Positions 49,445 through 57,286 of a stretch of 64,000 nucleotides of DNA are shown one piece after another (within the stretch, counting starts at the first letter, position 1; each line of letters begins with the position of its first letter). The stretch spans positions 310,001 to 374,000 of the forward strand of contig CP054187.1 in the NCBI GenBank assembly GCA_015200345.1, in the 5' to 3' direction. The notes under the pieces were generated by a model. It saw nothing but the letters and a program-made list of their open reading frames with translations, was not told the DNA's origin and did not search any database. This DNA comes from Planctomycetia bacterium. GTDB lineage: Bacteria > Planctomycetota > Phycisphaerae > UBA1845 > UTPLA1. The position numbers were made by a program, and so were the translations under genes.

Positions 49445-50950
49445 ATGGCCGGATCAACCTCCGCAGACGCCTCGCGACTGATGGAGCTGATGTCAGCCCG
49501 CCCGCCTTGCGTGTTTATTCCGACGCACGAAGAGGCCTGGGCCTTGTCCCTCGTCCGAGAGGCGGCCTGCGGAGACGCGGAAGAGTATCTTACTTGGTCG
49601 ATTATCGATGGCCTGCGCGACGGGCTGGTGCGCGATCAGCCGGCCATCCCCGAGACGGAGCACCCCGCCGGCGCGTTGTTCTACTTGTTCAAACGAATCG
49701 AGACGGTTCGCGCCGCGATCATGCTGGACTTGATTGCACATTTGGACGACGCACGAACGGCGCGGCTGGCTCGTCAACTGGTGCAGCGCTGCGCCGAGAT
49801 GAAGCGAACGCTCGTATTGATCGACCATCGCGACGAGTTGCCGCCGGTGCTGGCGAGCGAAGCCGTGCGGTTCGAGTTGTCGCTGCCGACCGATGATGAA
49901 ATTGAGACACTCGTCACGGGGGTGCTGCGCACTCAACACCAGAAAGCGCCGTTGCGCGTGGACATTCCACGCAGCGCGTTCGATGCCATCCTGCGCAATC
50001 TTCGTGGACTGACGCGCCGTGAAATTCTCCGCATCATCGAAGAAACGGTCTCAACCGATCGAATCTTTAGCGCCGACGACCTTGAGACCGTGCTGACGCG
50101 AAAACGGCAGGCTCTGCGATCCGGCGGCCTGCTGGAGTTCATCACGGCTCCGACTTCGATGAACGAGGTCGCGGGGTTGGCGCGGCTCAAGAACTGGCTG
50201 AATGTTCGACAAAAGGCCATGCACCGCGACGCAGAAGCGATGGGCCTCGCCGCACCGCGCGGCATCCTGCTTCTCGGCGTACAGGGTTCGGGAAAAAGCT
50301 ACTGCGCCAAGGCCGTCGCCACCGCCTGGCAGCGCCCCCTGCTGCGGCTGGACCCCGGAGCACTCTATGATCGCTACATCGGTGAATCGGAGCGGCGTTT
50401 GCGCGACGCCCTGGCGCAAGCCGAGCGCATGGCGCCGATCGTGCTCTGGATCGACGAAATCGAGAAGGGGTTTGCCTCGGCCGCCAGTCGCAATATCGAC
50501 GGAGGTCTATCACAACGCATGTTCGGATCGCTGTTGACGTGGATGCAGGAACACCGCGCGCCGGTGTTCATCGTGGCGACGGCGAACGACATCGAAGCCC
50601 TGCCCCCGGAGCTTCTCCGCAAGGGCCGCTTTGACGAAATCTTTTTCGTCGATCTGCCGACGCCCGCGGTGCGTGAGCAGGTCTTCGCGATTCACCTCCG
50701 CAAGCGCAAGCTGGATGCGTCCCGCTTCGATGTCGCGGCCCTTGCCGTGGCGACCGATGGATTCAGCGGTGCGGAAATCGAGCAGGCGATTGTTTCGGCC
50801 CTGCACGACGCATTCGCCTCGAAATCGGCTATCACGACCGAGCGGCTGATGACGGCCGTTCAATCAACGATCCCGCTTTCGATCACGATGGATCGCAAAG
50901 TCGCGGCGCTGCGCACCTGGGCTGCCACGCGGTGCGTCCCGGCCGACTAG
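49445..50950 (+). CDS. AAA ATPase, Ycf46-like
   Basis: The start at 49445 has GGGAG upstream, giving 501 residues. The N-terminal 240 residues resemble the Ycf46 degenerate module (LVLIDHRDELPPVL, LPTDDEIETLV). The AAA core follows: Walker A GVQGSGKSYCAKAVA (about residue 278), Walker B IVLWIDEIEKGFA, sensor VIVATAND-like IVATANDIEALPPELLRKG and RFDEIFFVDLPTPAVRE. Ycf46 relatives are common in cyanobacteria and planctomycetes and lack a settled function. The gene is alone on the plus strand and converges on the glycosyltransferase with a 4-base overlap. Confidence 0.88.
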   Translation: MAGSTSADASRLMELMSARPPCVFIPTHEEAWALSLVREAACGDAEEYLTWSIIDGLRDGLVRDQPAIPETEHPAGALFYLFKRIETVRAAIMLDLIAHLDDARTARLARQLVQRCAEMKRTLVLIDHRDELPPVLASEAVRFELSLPTDDEIETLVTGVLRTQHQKAPLRVDIPRSAFDAILRNLRGLTRREILRIIEETVSTDRIFSADDLETVLTRKRQALRSGGLLEFITAPTSMNEVAGLARLKNWLNVRQKAMHRDAEAMGLAAPRGILLLGVQGSGKSYCAKAVATAWQRPLLRLDPGALYDRYIGESERRLRDALAQAERMAPIVLWIDEIEKGFASAASRNIDGGLSQRMFGSLLTWMQEHRAPVFIVATANDIEALPPELLRKGRFDEIFFVDLPTPAVREQVFAIHLRKRKLDASRFDVAALAVATDGFSGAEIEQAIVSALHDAFASKSAITTERLMTAVQSTIPLSITMDRKVAALRTWAATRCVPAD

Positions 50951-52953
50951 TCGTGCGTTGGCGCGATCCGAAACAGCGTTCCGTACGGCGGCTGATCCTG
51001 GGCAATCGAAAACTGCTCCTCCACCTCAATCACGCCCGCTTCCAGCATCGCGCCGAACACGTGCGGCGACAGGCCTGGCCAGAAGCCGTAGCGCGAGTTC
51101 GCCAGGCGAGCCCATTCGCTCCAACCGACGTAAACGTGGGTATACTGATTGGCGACGAGCCAGCGTCCGATCTCCTGCGGCGATTTGTCCGCGGCGGCCT
51201 CCGCGAACGCGGATCGATTGAAGATCACCGTGTATTCCGCGCACGGCGAGAGATAGAAACTCCTCGCCTCCGCCACCATCAGCACCCGTCCGCCGGAATC
51301 GCACACCTTGTTGATCACCGGCACATGCGCCGTACCCGGCCACCGTCCCTCGCGAAACCAGGCGAGTCGATCCGCCGCCGGCAACGATGCGACGGCAAAC
51401 AGCCCGTCGCGTTGACAGAAATCGAACGTGAGCCACAGATTACCCGCCGCAATGGCGAGAACGACGCATGCTGCCAGGCGCGCCGGTTGCGTCAAACGGT
51501 CCAGGGCGAGTCCAATTGCCAGCGCGGCCACGGGAAGGAGCGCGACGGCGAATCGACCATAAAGGTGCGATGCGAACAGCCACCATCCGAGCGTGCCGAG
51601 CGCGATCAAGACCATTGGAACAAGGCTCGTAGTGGCTGGTGCGCCGATCGTCGGGCTGCGAAGAATCAGCACGATCGCCGCGGCAGCACCAAGGACGCTG
51701 ACCGAACCGTAAAGCTCGGAACCAGCGATTTCACTTCCCAATCGAGCGAGACGGCCGCCCAACGAACGCCATTCGGGAGCCGGCAGATGGCCTGCGTGCC
51801 AGCGCGCGGCGGCTTCGTCGGTCCAGATTCCCGTGCGCTCCGTGAAGACGCTCCGCGCCACGGGAAACACCGGATTGCCAGTATAGACGGCGTTCTTAAT
51901 CAGCCACGGCAAGAATGCCGCAATTGCGCCCGCTGCGAATGCGACGATGCGGTTTCTCCGACCTGATACGCCCGGCCACGCAGCCAGCCACAGGGGCAAC
52001 GCTACACAGGGGATCGCGGTATACTTGCATCCGCAGGCAAACCCGGCACATAGCCCGCTGACCACCCACCATCGGCCAGAACGGTGGCCGTCACGCGAGG
52101 CACGAAACACCGAGGCGAGCGCCAGCGTTGCGAACAGGATCAGACTGTTCTCAACATACGCAAGGCCGCTTAAGAAGCAGAGCATCGGGCACGACCCGGC
52201 GACCACGGCTGCGGCCCAGCCCGTGCGCGAAGAGAACTCCCGCCCCATCAGCCACACCGCTGCAATCGCCATCGCCCCGATAAACACATTCAAAATCTGC
52301 GCGACGGTAGCGGCGCCGACGGCATCGCCCCGCAGCACCATACACAGCAGATAAAGCATTTCCACGCCGAATGGAAAATTGGAGTAGATGTTGTGCGACA
52401 GATAGCCGATTCGCCCTGTCTGCCAGAACTCCTTCGGTACTGCGAGGTGATACTCCAGCACGTCGTAGCCGTTGCCTTCGGCGGGCCAGAGGATGCCCGG
52501 CGGCAGACTCGCTGCGGCGAGCGCCAAGCCCGCCGGAATCGTTAGCACGAGCCACGTCCAGGCGGGGATTGCTCCCGATTCGTCAGCGTCCCGCACGACG
52601 TCACGTTGACCGCGGTCGCGCCGAAGCTCCAAGCTGCTCGACACAACCGAGAGCCCGACCAGCGCCAACCAGAGCGGTCGCGCCAGCATCCCCATCCACC
52701 CCAGACCCAGCACGGCCAGACTCAACGCGCCGAGGCCCATCCCGAAACCCAGCAGCCATCGCCATCGCACTTCCAAATCGCCGAGGCCGATCGCTCGCAG
52801 CAGCGTCAGGCCTGGTCCGACGGCGCCGAAACAGATGATCAGCGCGAGCAGGCCGTCGCGCAGCACGACCGGCAGACAGGCCGGGCCGACCGCAGCCACG
52901 ACGCACGCGGTCGCTGCAAACCACGCGACGATGATCCAGCTCGTCGGGCGCAT
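50947..52953 (-). CDS. Multi-pass membrane glycosyltransferase-like protein (GT39/ArnT style)
   Basis: The start ATG 52951-52953 overlaps the rsgA stop (TGATG), giving 668 residues. About twelve membrane spans occur. A loop with NGYDVLEYHLAVPKEFWQTG precedes GRIGYLSHNIYSNFPFGVEM, the DxE-like acidic loop and downstream Tyr-rich region of PMT/ArnT-type GT-C proteins. A soluble C-terminal part of about 110 residues (ARSFYLSPCAEYTVIFNRSA, QYTHVYVGWSEW) follows. Donor and acceptor are unknown. Confidence 0.75.
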   Translation of the reverse strand: MRPTSWIIVAWFAATACVVAAVGPACLPVVLRDGLLALIICFGAVGPGLTLLRAIGLGDLEVRWRWLLGFGMGLGALSLAVLGLGWMGMLARPLWLALVGLSVVSSSLELRRDRGQRDVVRDADESGAIPAWTWLVLTIPAGLALAAASLPPGILWPAEGNGYDVLEYHLAVPKEFWQTGRIGYLSHNIYSNFPFGVEMLYLLCMVLRGDAVGAATVAQILNVFIGAMAIAAVWLMGREFSSRTGWAAAVVAGSCPMLCFLSGLAYVENSLILFATLALASVFRASRDGHRSGRWWVVSGLCAGFACGCKYTAIPCVALPLWLAAWPGVSGRRNRIVAFAAGAIAAFLPWLIKNAVYTGNPVFPVARSVFTERTGIWTDEAAARWHAGHLPAPEWRSLGGRLARLGSEIAGSELYGSVSVLGAAAAIVLILRSPTIGAPATTSLVPMVLIALGTLGWWLFASHLYGRFAVALLPVAALAIGLALDRLTQPARLAACVVLAIAAGNLWLTFDFCQRDGLFAVASLPAADRLAWFREGRWPGTAHVPVINKVCDSGGRVLMVAEARSFYLSPCAEYTVIFNRSAFAEAAADKSPQEIGRWLVANQYTHVYVGWSEWARLANSRYGFWPGLSPHVFGAMLEAGVIEVEEQFSIAQDQPPYGTLFRIAPTHD

Positions 52954-54092
52954 CAGTAGCGCTCCCGCTCGCGGCACTCGGTGAACATCTTCACGTAGGA
53001 TTCGTGCCTTATTTGTGACACTTCTCCCGCGTCGACCGCGGCGAGAATCGCGCAGCCCGCCTCGACGGTGTGCGTGCAATTCTGGAACCGGCACTGGGCA
53101 ACGCGATCACGAAACTCTATGAAGTACGCCTCCAGATCTACCGCCTTCACCTCCGCCAGGTCGAATTGCCGCATCCCTGGCGTGTCCACGAGGTAGCCGC
53201 CAAAATCCCATTTCAGCAATCGCGCCGTCGTCGTCGTATGCCGACCTCGATCCAGATCGCTCAACGTGCCCACCTCCACCCCAAGGCCGGGCTGGAGCGC
53301 GTTGATCAGCGAGCTTTTCCCGACGCCGCTGGGGCCGACGAACACCGATACCTGGTTCGTCAATAGCCCACGAAGTTCGTCGATGCCCTCGCCACGCGCC
53401 ACGCTGACGAACAGCGATTTGTAACCCAACGATTGGTACCGCGCCACCGCTTCGGCCGCGGAACCGTCTTCGTCCAACTCACGTTTATTCATGCACAGGA
53501 TCGGACGAATGCCCCCCGCGTGAATCGCCACGAGGTAGCGGTCGATCAGGTGCGGCCGGAACTTCGGCTGTTCGGCGGCCATCGTGATGACTGCGTTGTC
53601 GACGTTCGCTGCGACGACCTGTTGCCGGCGTTCGTACTGGCGAAGCAGCGTGGCGCGACGCGGGGCAACGTGTTCGATCACGCCCTCGGGCATCGGGCCG
53701 GCGGCGGCCCCCCCGGGCGAAAACCAGACTTCATCCCCCACGGCCAGCGGCACACGATGGGAGATCAGCAGCGTTCGCAGTTTCCGGCGAAGGGTGCATG
53801 CCCAGGTGCGCCCCTCCGCGTCCACCTCGGCCACCAGTCCGCGCATGGTCAGCACGATCCCCTTGTGCCAACCCGACTGGTTCGGGTCGTCTCGGATGAT
53901 GATGGTGCGCTTTCGCGAAAGTTGACCCTTCGCACGCACATTCTCAACGTTCTCGGCATCGTGAACCGTCTCATCCCCCGCCTTGACGCGGCGGGTCCAC
54001 GTGCGATCGCGTGCGGCCTTACCGCGATTCTTGCGAAAATCGACGCGCTGCTTTCGCCCGCGCGGCGGTCGATCTTCCGATTCGCCGGTCAT
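52953..54092 (-). CDS. rsgA: Small ribosomal subunit biogenesis GTPase RsgA
   Basis: This 379-residue circularly permuted GTPase has CMNKRELDEDG (G4), VFVGPSGVGKSSLINALQPG (G1), RHTTTTARL and DTPGMRQFDL (G3), and the zinc knuckle CRFQNCTHTVEAGC. It helps mature the 30S subunit. An N-terminal basic extension of about 40 residues (PPRGRKQRVDFRKNRGK) precedes the OB domain. Its start overlaps the anti-sigma stop by ATGA, linking it to the ECF operon. Confidence 0.95.
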   Translation of the reverse strand: MTGESEDRPPRGRKQRVDFRKNRGKAARDRTWTRRVKAGDETVHDAENVENVRAKGQLSRKRTIIIRDDPNQSGWHKGIVLTMRGLVAEVDAEGRTWACTLRRKLRTLLISHRVPLAVGDEVWFSPGGAAAGPMPEGVIEHVAPRRATLLRQYERRQQVVAANVDNAVITMAAEQPKFRPHLIDRYLVAIHAGGIRPILCMNKRELDEDGSAAEAVARYQSLGYKSLFVSVARGEGIDELRGLLTNQVSVFVGPSGVGKSSLINALQPGLGVEVGTLSDLDRGRHTTTTARLLKWDFGGYLVDTPGMRQFDLAEVKAVDLEAYFIEFRDRVAQCRFQNCTHTVEAGCAILAAVDAGEVSQIRHESYVKMFTECRERERY

Positions 54093-55372
54093 GGTCTCGC
54101 CTCGGCGGGCTGCATAGGGGTGTTCGCGCCAGCCGCCGGATCTCCCGATTCTGCGGTTGGCTGAAAGGCGATCACCACGCGAACGCGGCGCGAAGCTCCG
54201 AACAAGTTCCCCGACGCCGCCGGCTGCGATGCCGCATTGAACTCACGAACGGGCTTCTGCGATTCGTATGCCGCAGGAACTGATTCGGCAGGCGGCCCGC
54301 CTGATCCCGCAGGAGGTCTGTCGCTGGACTTCTGCGGCACTGGACCGCGCTGCGCCACCACCCGGCCTGCCGTGACCGGCGCATCCGCCAATTGGGACGC
54401 CCGAAGCTCGTACCGCGTTCCGGCGATGGGCTGCAAGACGGCGAGCAATTCAGGCACGTCGGCCTCGTCCAGCGCGATTTCAATCTGGTCGTTGCCTCCT
54501 GACGTGCCCCCGACCGGCAAGCCGAGGAAGAGCCAATCCAGTCCCGGGATCAGCAAGGCCATTTCCGAAACGTCCGCCTCCACGAACTCGGCCGACGGCG
54601 AGGCTTCAACGAACTGGTACAGCCGGTAGAGGATTTCATCCCGATCCTCGGCGCGTGCCATCGCGCGAATCGCGGGCGCCGATACCTCATCCTGCACCGG
54701 GCGCTGCATCGCAGCCTCATTTGATTCCAGCTGATCGAGATGCGCATCAGACGATGTCGGATCGTCCTCACCCGTTAAGCCGCCGGCGCTCATTGGAGCT
54801 TTCTGCTTTGGCTCCGGCGATGGGGTCATTGTTACGGCGTATGGTTTTGACGCTTGCGCCAGATCGACGGGCTGTGCAGCAGAATCAAACCTCACCCGAA
54901 GCCGCTCTACTTCTTTTGACGTATCACCACCCGACCGAGACACCGGCTCCGGTACGGCGGCCGTCACGGGTTGTTTGTCTTCCGCGTCGGCCACGGTCAA
55001 GACCCGATCCTCGCGAGCAGTCTCTGAAACTCTCGCCCGCGAGCGCAGGGCTATCGTGACGGCAAGAAGAACCACCGCCGCGGCACTTAGTCCCACCAGC
55101 CAACCTTGACCAGTCTGTGTTCGGGGCTTCTCCCGATGCGCCAGCAGGGCCTCGCGTTCAACCTGTGAAATCACACGATCGGCCATGTCCGAGCCGGCGG
55201 CAGCGCGCGGCAACGCGCCCACCGCGCGCGCTACGCGGCGCAGCGATTCCAGCTCCGCTCGCGCCGCCGGATCGGACGCGAGCCAAGCGTCAATCTCGGC
55301 GCGCTCGTGCGGCGTCACTTCGTCATCGAGGTACGCGCTCAACCGCTCGCGTTGATCGTTGCTAAGCGACAT
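54089..55372 (-). CDS. Membrane anti-sigma factor (RseA-like N-terminus)
   Basis: The protein has 427 residues. The N-terminal 75 (MSLSNDQRERLSAYLDDEVT, LASDPAARAELESL) match the anti-sigma domain of transmembrane anti-sigma proteins. One span follows at about residues 92-110 (WLVGLSAAAVVLLAVTIAL). The long outer part has Pro, Gln and Ser-rich linkers around a globular section with LIPGLDWLFLGLPVGG. It lies three bases after the ECF gene and should restrain it. The rseP-type protease encoded at 57.3-59.8 kb could release the factor (inference). Confidence 0.83.
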   Translation of the reverse strand: MSLSNDQRERLSAYLDDEVTPHERAEIDAWLASDPAARAELESLRRVARAVGALPRAAAGSDMADRVISQVEREALLAHREKPRTQTGQGWLVGLSAAAVVLLAVTIALRSRARVSETAREDRVLTVADAEDKQPVTAAVPEPVSRSGGDTSKEVERLRVRFDSAAQPVDLAQASKPYAVTMTPSPEPKQKAPMSAGGLTGEDDPTSSDAHLDQLESNEAAMQRPVQDEVSAPAIRAMARAEDRDEILYRLYQFVEASPSAEFVEADVSEMALLIPGLDWLFLGLPVGGTSGGNDQIEIALDEADVPELLAVLQPIAGTRYELRASQLADAPVTAGRVVAQRGPVPQKSSDRPPAGSGGPPAESVPAAYESQKPVREFNAASQPAASGNLFGASRRVRVVIAFQPTAESGDPAAGANTPMQPAEARP

Positions 55373-55375
55373 CGT

Positions 55376-56023
55376 TCAATCCTCGCCCAATTTGCCGACC
55401 AGCAGATCTCGCAGCGCCGCACGGCCCCGATGCAAACGCGATTTCACCGTGCCCCGCGGAACATCCAGTATCTCCGCGATCTCGTCGTAATCCAATCCAT
55501 CCAGATCGCGCAACACCACAACCGCCCGGTGATCCGGTTCCAATTGCTCCAGGGCCGCGGCCACGAGCTCGCGCGACTCGTTCGCCGCCGCCGCATCGAT
55601 TGGCGCGCGCTCGGACGACGCAACCGGCCGGCGATGGCCGTCGCCGTCGCGGTTCCCGTCCTGCCCTGCCGCAGCGGTGTCAAACGACGAATGTCGCAGG
55701 ATCGACGGTCGGCGCTGGGCCGAAAGCGCCAGATTCACCGCGATCCGATAGACCCACGTATAAAACTGCGACTTGCCTTCGAATCGGTGTATCTGTTGAA
55801 ATGCACGCACGAACGCCTCCTGCGTGAGGTCCTCGGCCTCCTCGTACCTGCCGCACAATCGCCAGCATACGTTCAGAATGCGATCCTGGTACGCCCTCAC
55901 CAGCCCGCCGAATGCCGTCGCATCCCCTGCGCGACATCGCGCCAGCACAGCCGCCTCGTCCGCAAGCGTCCATTCAGACGGGGCCGATTGTGAATGCCTG
56001 TCAGGTTGTGATGCCAGTCTCAT
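55376..56023 (-). CDS. ECF-type RNA polymerase sigma factor
   Basis: The start at 56021-56023 gives 215 residues; the frame is open a further 19 codons. Region 2 is DATAFGGLVRAYQDRILNVC, YEEAEDLTQEAFVRAFQQIH and FYTWVYRIAVNLA. Region 4 is LEQLEPDHRAVVVLRDLDGL, DYDEIAEILDVPRGTVKSRL and HRGRAALRDLL. An Asp/Gly-rich linker between the two is longer than usual. It heads the sigma, anti-sigma, rsgA, glycosyltransferase transcript. Confidence 0.9.
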   Translation of the reverse strand: MRLASQPDRHSQSAPSEWTLADEAAVLARCRAGDATAFGGLVRAYQDRILNVCWRLCGRYEEAEDLTQEAFVRAFQQIHRFEGKSQFYTWVYRIAVNLALSAQRRPSILRHSSFDTAAAGQDGNRDGDGHRRPVASSERAPIDAAAANESRELVAAALEQLEPDHRAVVVLRDLDGLDYDEIAEILDVPRGTVKSRLHRGRAALRDLLVGKLGED

Positions 56024-56200
56024 TCGATTGGACGCTCGCAGGGCCGCTCTGGTTCCGGCCGATCGCCCGGTTCGGCTCAATTCTCATCGGCCCCCATCAA
56101 ACGCTTATTCACGCAAGAGAGCAAGGGGTGGCAGAAATGCGATGAGATGCAAACGAATTGCCACGGTTTTCTCGCGGCGACCGGTTATAATCGGTCAGGC

Positions 56201-57247
56201 ATGGCAATCTCGCTACCGCTCGTTGAAGGCTTCTCGGATCCCCGGCCGTCAATCGCCGCGGCAATCACCGGACCGCGCGACATTCGCTCCGTCCGCACGC
56301 TTCGCATCAGCGTGACCGATCGCTGCAATTTCCGCTGCGTCTATTGCATGCCCGAGGAGAAGCTCGACTGGGTTCCGCGCGATGAGTTGCTGACCTTTGA
56401 GGAGATCGTCGCGGTCGCGCGTGCGGCCTTGCGACACGGCATCACCGAGTTCAAGTTGACCGGCGGCGAACCGCTCGTGCGTCACGATCTGCCGCGACTG
56501 GTAGGCTTGTTGCGAACGCTCTCGGCCGACGCCGAGCTGTCGATGACCACCAACGGCTCGTTGCTGAATCTCTATGCGGCGGAACTGAAGAAATCCGGAT
56601 TGAATCGCCTGACCGTGAGCCTCGATACGCTGGATGCATCGCGCTTTCGCGACATCACGCGCGGGGCGGATATCAAAGCGGTCTGGGCAGGCATCGCAAC
56701 GGCGCAATCCGCCGGTTTCTCGCCGCCCAAGATCAATTGCGTCGCCATGCGCGGGATCAACGACGACGAATTCGCCGACTTCGCCGCGCTCACCCTTGAC
56801 GTGCCGCGCACGGTGCGCTTCATCGAGTACATGCCGCTGGGCCGCACGCAGCTGGGTGGGGAGTATGAAGCGCGTTTCATTTCTGAATCAGATATTCGCC
56901 GTTGCATCGAGGCACGATTCGGCCCGCTGGAGCCGGCCTCGCAAGACAGCGGAGCGGGTCCGGCCAAAGTTTGGCGCGTACCCGGTGCCGCCGGGAGGAT
57001 CGGCTTCATCAGCGCGATGAGCAAGCCCTTCTGCGAAACGTGCAACCGCCTGCGGCTCACCGCCGAGGGCCAGTTGCGTAGCTGCCTGTTTGACGGAGGC
57101 GAAGTAGAACTCCGCCCGATCCTGCGTGAATCCCGATCCGATGCGGCGGCCGAACGGTTGCACCGGGCATTCATCGATTGCGTGGCGTTCAAGCCGCAGG
57201 TGCATTCGTACCACGGCAATCGCCAGATGTCGCAGATCGGCGGTTGA
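56201..57247 (+). CDS. moaA: GTP 3',8-cyclase MoaA
   Basis: The product has 348 residues from ATG 56201. The radical SAM motif is CNFRCVYCMPEEKL, with FKLTGGEPLVR. The second cluster is held by CETCNRLRLTAEGQLRSC, and the chain ends in the GG pair (QIGG) needed for catalysis. It makes the pterin precursor of molybdopterin. A perfect TATAAT (56186-56191) lies only 9 bases before the ATG and no Shine-Dalgarno is seen, which suggests a leaderless mRNA. No other moa genes are adjacent. Confidence 0.93.
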   Translation: MAISLPLVEGFSDPRPSIAAAITGPRDIRSVRTLRISVTDRCNFRCVYCMPEEKLDWVPRDELLTFEEIVAVARAALRHGITEFKLTGGEPLVRHDLPRLVGLLRTLSADAELSMTTNGSLLNLYAAELKKSGLNRLTVSLDTLDASRFRDITRGADIKAVWAGIATAQSAGFSPPKINCVAMRGINDDEFADFAALTLDVPRTVRFIEYMPLGRTQLGGEYEARFISESDIRRCIEARFGPLEPASQDSGAGPAKVWRVPGAAGRIGFISAMSKPFCETCNRLRLTAEGQLRSCLFDGGEVELRPILRESRSDAAAERLHRAFIDCVAFKPQVHSYHGNRQMSQIGG

Positions 57248-57286
57248 TCTGTTCGCACGATGGGCGTAGTCAACCCCGCGCCAGCG

